8,761 nucleotides of DNA, taken from assembly GCA_023420935.1 (NCBI GenBank), contig JAEZUR010000108.1, positions 1 to 8,761 of the forward strand, in the 5' to 3' direction. The translations under genes were made by a program, and so were the position numbers. Positions 6,397 through 8,761 of the stretch are shown here, one piece after another; position 1 is the stretch's first letter; each line of letters starts with the position of its first letter. Under the pieces are notes generated by a model. That model was not told the DNA's origin. It worked only from the letters and a program-made list of their open reading frames with translations, and did not search any database. This DNA is from Bacillota bacterium (GTDB lineage Bacteria; Bacillota; Clostridia; Lachnospirales; Lachnospiraceae).

Positions 6397-6765
6397 CCTT
6401 TCTTGGAACACTTTCTTTGCTGTAAACACAGCATTTAAAACTCTTGGAAAACCAGTATAAGGAATACATTGTAAAAAACATTCAATGATTTTTTCTGGTG
6501 CTATCCCAGTATTTAATGCCCCATTAATATGAACTTCTAGCTGTGGTTCACAACCCCCAGCTGTCAGTAGACTTGTGATGGTTATAATCTCCCTCTCCTG
6601 TAAAGATAGCTCAGGCCTTGAATAAATATCACCAAAAGCAAACTCAACAATATATTTTCCCAAATCTGGTGAAATGTCATTTAGCGATTCTATGACAGCC
6701 TCACCACCTCTTCCATCTACTAGTGACAAGTTTTTCATGCCTTTTGTAAAACGTGTTTCATCCAT
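6379..6765 (-). CDS. Carboxymuconolactone decarboxylase-family protein
   Basis: A 128-residue protein of the gamma-carboxymuconolactone decarboxylase type. The core runs from PELSLQEREIITITSLLTAGG (51-71) through LEVHINGALNTG (76-87, with the conserved His79) to ECFLQCIPYTGFPRVLNA (95-112). It lacks the CxxC of AhpD peroxidases. Its single nearby pair, Cys72 and His79, is not the AhpD arrangement. Real decarboxylation in the protocatechuate pathway is unlikely here, since no pathway genes are near. Many small members are stress-induced with unproved chemistry. In Bacillus subtilis a CMD-like protein (YraC) belongs to the AdhR regulon that answers formaldehyde and methylglyoxal, and the gene beside this one is AdhR-like. 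AAGGAGG lies 7 nt before the ATG. The last 18 bp overlap the end of the converging glycosyltransferase gene. Confidence 0.9.
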   Translation of the reverse strand: MDETRFTKGMKNLSLVDGRGGEAVIESLNDISPDLGKYIVEFAFGDIYSRPELSLQEREIITITSLLTAGGCEPQLEVHINGALNTGIAPEKIIECFLQCIPYTGFPRVLNAVFTAKKVFQERLYSLN

Positions 6766-6795
6766 ACTAATACCTCCTTATATATGATATAATGG

Positions 6796-6826
6796 AGTTT
6801 ATCACTTCAACTATAGTTGAAGTCAA
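6796..6826 (-). promoter_or_regulatory. MerR-activated promoter with a perfect 20-bp palindrome
   Basis: The minus strand has TTGACT (6821-6826), a 19-bp spacer and TAAACT (6796-6801) directed at the CMD-like gene. The palindrome ACTTCAACTATAGTTGAAGT (6804-6823) is perfect over 20 bp, fills the spacer and overlaps the -35. This is the textbook operator layout of MerR activators, and it sits next to such a gene. No separate promoter for the divergent regulator was evident, so binding here may also limit its own expression. Confidence 0.88.
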
Positions 6827-6845
6827 TGAACAAATTGTGAATTGT

Positions 6846-6850
6846 GAGGT
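6846..6850 (+). promoter_or_regulatory. Ribosome binding site fixing the AdhR-like start
   Basis: GAGGT ends 5 nt before the ATG at 6856. The alternative GTG at 6844 would begin before this site and lacks one of its own. Confidence 0.65.
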
Positions 6851-6855
6851 GTGTA

Positions 6856-7203
6856 ATGACAATAGGTGAATTTTCAGAAAAAACAGGTGTAAGCTGTTCT
6901 GCATTAAGATATTATGAAGATAAAGGCTTAATCCTTGTTTCTAGGGACTTTGGTAACAGAAGAATCTATGCAGAAAAGGATATAGAGTGGATAAAATTTC
7001 TGCAACGTCTAAAACATACTGGAATGAGTTTAAGAGAAATGAAGCGATACTCTGATCTGCGATATAAGGGGGATTCCACTTTAAACGAGCGACTTGAGAT
7101 ACTTAAGAAGCACCAGAACTATGTTGACGAACAATGTAAACTTTGGGAAGAATATGCTAAAAATCTTCAGGATAAAATTGAATGGTATGAAAAACAGGTT
7201 TAA
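6856..7203 (+). CDS. MerR-family regulator, AdhR/NmlR-like
   Basis: A 115-residue regulator made only of the DNA-binding and dimerisation parts. It has MTIGEFSEKTGVSCSALRYY (1-20), EDKGLI, the wing GNRRIYAEKDIEWIKFL (33-49), then RLKHTGMSLREMKRYSDL (51-68) and GDSTLNERLEILKKH (72-86), ending in a long coiled-coil helix with DKIEWYEKQ (106-114). The ADLR..GD-type linker and the DIEWI..F..RLK pattern are typical of the AdhR/NmlR/YraB group that answers reactive aldehydes and electrophiles. From memory, the sensing cysteine (Cys52) of AdhR aligns with Arg51 here; the only cysteines are 14 and 94. It most likely activates the divergent CMD-like gene through the 20-bp palindrome between them. The start at 6856 is chosen for the GAGGT site; a GTG at 6844 would add MRCV. 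Confidence 0.92.
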   Translation: MTIGEFSEKTGVSCSALRYYEDKGLILVSRDFGNRRIYAEKDIEWIKFLQRLKHTGMSLREMKRYSDLRYKGDSTLNERLEILKKHQNYVDEQCKLWEEYAKNLQDKIEWYEKQV

Positions 7204-7219
7204 TTACAGTTCGTTCATT

Positions 7220-7296
7220 GGAGAGCATAACCAGCCTAAAAGACTTATGCTCTCCTTCAAAACATAACTATTGTTTTTTTTTTTTGTTTTTTTTTT
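7220..7296 (+). terminator. Hairpin followed by a detached long T tract
   Basis: GGAGAGCATAA (7220-7230) pairs perfectly with TTATGCTCTCC (7245-7255), an 11-bp stem with a 14-nt loop, 17 nt after the AdhR-like stop. Unlike a usual terminator, the T run does not follow at once: 18 nt intervene before T12-G-T10 (7274-7296). The hairpin could end transcription from either of the two converging units. Confidence 0.6.
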
Positions 7297-7341
7297 ATGC
7301 TAACGTTTCATTTAAACAAAATATCAAATAATATATTATTA

Positions 7342-7590
7342 TTAATGATTTACTTCTTTCCAATTGGTAATCTGAAAGATAACTCCTATCAAGAAACCAA
7401 TAACAGCACAAAGCAGCGTTTGTACAATCACGGCTATTATATCGTTATTTATTAACTTGGATAATTCCGGCAAACATGGTGCATGATATCCATTCATCCA
7501 GCCAAAACGAAATGCGATAGAAATAATTGTGTAATTGATAGCCACTGCAATAACCGCTCCTAGTGTACCTGCTAATAATAATTTCTTCAT
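7342..7590 (-). CDS. Small two-helix membrane protein, possibly a truncated DUF3021 protein
   Basis: An 82-residue protein with two hydrophobic helices, about 4-28 and 51-73. They are joined by a short loop with GYHAPCLPELSKLINND (34-50), and the protein ends ITNWKEVNH. The pattern GY..PC.PEL followed by a helix and a tryptophan resembles, from memory, the first half of DUF3021 membrane proteins of about 140 residues with four helices, so two helices may be missing. Its ATG overlaps the stop of the MarR-type gene (ATGA, 7587-7590), and a G-rich stretch just before it serves as ribosome site. It is therefore translationally coupled and the last gene of the operon. It probably sits in the cytoplasmic membrane. 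Function is unknown; a partner in export or membrane stress would be a guess. Confidence 0.7.
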   Translation of the reverse strand: MKKLLLAGTLGAVIAVAINYTIISIAFRFGWMNGYHAPCLPELSKLINNDIIAVIVQTLLCAVIGFLIGVIFQITNWKEVNH

Positions 7591-8051
7591 TTCCCTACCC
7601 CTTCCCTCTCAATATTATCTATAATTGTTTTTAGTAACCTAATTAAATCACAACGTTCCTCATCTGAATTTAGCGCCTGCATAATCCCTTTGAATACTAA
7701 ACTTTCATATTCTGCATGTTCTTTTTGAGCAAGCAACCCTTTCGACGTTAATTCCAGACTATAAGATCTTAAATCTTGTTTGGAAATGGCTCGTTGTAAA
7801 TACCCTTTCTTTTCTAATCGATTAATTGTATTGGTAAGTGTACTTTTTGGTAAACCAAGTCGTTGACTTATATCTTTTAGAATCACATCATTCTTTTCAA
7901 ATACGATTTGTATTATGCTAATTTCCGTTGTAGATAACTGGTGAAAGTTTGGAAATAACTTATCAATCCCTAACTTTCTGTCTAAATCTAATATTTGGTG
8001 CCATAATGCTTTAAACTCTGTTACCTGATTATTAATATTCAATTCGCTCAT
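7587..8051 (-). CDS. MarR-family transcriptional regulator
   Basis: A 154-residue winged-helix regulator of normal MarR length. Residues 10-50 form the N-terminal dimer helix. The helix-turn-helix is around 57-80 (LKDISQRLGLPKSTLTNTINRLE), followed by KKGYLQR and the wing with the typical DLRSYSLELTSKG (93-105). The C-terminal helices complete the dimer interface. GAAAGGAAGGG lies just before the ATG, within the 16-nt gap after the methyltransferase stop, and the gene end overlaps the membrane protein start. It thus sits in the middle of a three-gene operon and probably represses the operon through the dyad upstream of the methyltransferase. MarR ligands are commonly phenolics, drugs or oxidants; none can be read from the sequence. 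Confidence 0.93.
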   Translation of the reverse strand: MSELNINNQVTEFKALWHQILDLDRKLGIDKLFPNFHQLSTTEISIIQIVFEKNDVILKDISQRLGLPKSTLTNTINRLEKKGYLQRAISKQDLRSYSLELTSKGLLAQKEHAEYESLVFKGIMQALNSDEERCDLIRLLKTIIDNIEREGVGK

Positions 8052-8067
8052 AAGCCCTTCCTTTCTT

Positions 8068-8709
8068 TTATTTTTCTGCCATTATAAAGTAGTTTGTTGG
8101 CTTATCAAATAAAATCTCTGTGTTGATTATGTGAAAGTTATTTTGCACAAATAGATTATCTATATCCTTACGTGTATAGCAGTTGAGATATTTTATTACC
8201 CCAATTTTCTGTATCATCTTAGGTAAAAAATGATACATTCTTTTTCCGAAAGGAGCGGGTTCATTATAACAGTCCGTTGCTGTAATCAGATGCCCACCAT
8301 TCTTTAAAATCCGGTAGGATTCTCTTAGCAAGGCATCTGGTTCTTTCACAATATGAAGTGCATTGAATATTAAAATAGTATCAAAACTTTCTGAGGAAAA
8401 ATCTGTGCTGTAACCATCTCCCACTTTAAAAGTCACTTTATCCTTTAGATTATTGGGTGTTTTACGAATAGCCATTTTTATCATCTCTTCAGATAGATCA
8501 AGCCCTGTTATATGCGATACGTTTTCAGCAATGCCAAAAGTTAAAATTCCCGTTCCACAAGCAATATCTAAGACTGTCTCCGAACCAGTTAAAACATTTT
8601 TACAATTTTCTATAGACAATTTATAGGCTTTATCAAAGTGTGAAGAATTGTCATAATTATTTGCTGCTTTATCCCAAAACTTTCTTTCATTCTCTTTTCT
8701 ATTATCCAT
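8068..8709 (-). CDS. Class I SAM-dependent methyltransferase (UbiE/small-molecule type)
   Basis: A 213-residue Rossmann-fold methyltransferase, complete. Motif I is VLDIACGTG (46-54), the S-adenosylmethionine loop. The acidic residue binding the ribose is Asp71 in GLDLSEEMI. VGDGYSTDF (96-104) is the adenine region and FDTILIFNALHIV (109-121) is motif IV-like, followed by LLRESYRILKNGGHLI (127-142). The C-terminal half (PKMIQKIGVIKYLNCYTRKDID and beyond) is shorter than in UbiE and would set substrate choice. There is no membrane segment, so it is cytosolic. GGAGG lies 5 nt before the ATG. It is first of an operon with a MarR regulator and a small membrane protein. That setting hints at methylation of a toxic or signalling small molecule, but the substrate is not known. 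Confidence 0.93.
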   Translation of the reverse strand: MDNRKENERKFWDKAANNYDNSSHFDKAYKLSIENCKNVLTGSETVLDIACGTGILTFGIAENVSHITGLDLSEEMIKMAIRKTPNNLKDKVTFKVGDGYSTDFSSESFDTILIFNALHIVKEPDALLRESYRILKNGGHLITATDCYNEPAPFGKRMYHFLPKMIQKIGVIKYLNCYTRKDIDNLFVQNNFHIINTEILFDKPTNYFIMAEK

Positions 8710-8730
8710 AATGTCCTCCGCTCTTATATA

Positions 8731-8761
8731 GTTCCATATCGGTATAGTACCACTATGGAAC
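8731..8761. promoter_or_regulatory. 31-bp dyad upstream of the methyltransferase-marR operon
   Basis: GTTCCATA (8731-8738) and TATGGAAC (8754-8761) are exact inverted copies, and GGTA (8741-8744) pairs with TACC (8748-8751) around the same centre at 8746. Twelve of fourteen possible pairs match. It begins 21 bp before the methyltransferase ATG and overlaps likely -10 sequences (TATACC or TATATA on the minus strand). This is a fitting place for autorepression by the MarR product. The symmetry may continue past the window edge. Confidence 0.65.

Noticed and set aside
6234..6434. 66-codon minus-strand open frame across the glycosyltransferase/CMD junction
   Set aside because: It overlaps both supported genes in other frames and has no recognisable domain or ribosome site.
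1..8761. Mobile element or CRISPR array
   Set aside because: No transposase, integrase, terminal inverted repeats with target duplication, or regularly spaced 25-40 bp repeats were seen.

Overview
The window looks like chromosomal DNA of a low-GC Gram-positive bacterium, most likely a Clostridia/Lachnospiraceae-type Firmicute. The basis is AT-rich DNA, strong AAGGAGG-like ribosome binding sites, sigma-A-like promoters, a GH4 phospho-beta-glucosidase, an SseB-domain protein and many small one-component regulators. This assignment comes from general resemblance, not from a search. No rRNA, tRNA, CRISPR array, transposase or phage gene was seen.

Layout. (1) Positions 1-922, minus: the first 307 codons of a GH4 6-phospho-beta-glucosidase, cut by the left edge. 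It is divergent from an AraC-family regulator (to 2094, plus). Three exact copies of TTGATTATCT lie between them. (2) 2120-2150: hairpin terminator between convergent genes. (3) 2176-3300, minus: an SseB-domain protein with its own extended -10 promoter. (4) 3504-4322, minus: a BmrR-like MerR/GyrI-like regulator, with a strong terminator behind it and a MerR-type promoter (19-bp spacer) in front. (5) 4416-4982, minus: a TetR repressor, divergent from a GT1-like glycosyltransferase (5146-6396, plus). The two promoters abut, and a short inverted repeat is placed where it could control both. (6) 6379-6765, minus: a carboxymuconolactone decarboxylase-like protein whose 3' end overlaps the glycosyltransferase by 18 bp. 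It is divergent from an AdhR/NmlR-like MerR regulator (6856-7203, plus). A perfect 20-bp palindrome sits in the 19-bp promoter spacer. (7) 7342-8709, minus: a three-gene operon of SAM-dependent methyltransferase, MarR regulator and a short two-helix membrane protein that may be a truncated DUF3021 protein. A 31-bp dyad in front of it reaches the last base of the window.

How the genes work together. Five one-component regulators from four families (AraC, MerR twice, TetR, MarR) occur in under 9 kb. Four of them have a recognisable candidate operator in the intergenic region before their own gene or operon. The right two thirds reads as a row of small, separately controlled sensor-plus-enzyme cassettes: TetR with glycosyltransferase, MerR with CMD-like protein, MarR with methyltransferase and membrane protein. 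These are plausibly for handling toxic small molecules or reactive carbonyls. The left end belongs to beta-glucoside use. I do not see a clearly new system. The best-supported observations are the regulatory architectures, which come directly from the bases; the chemical roles are inference from families.
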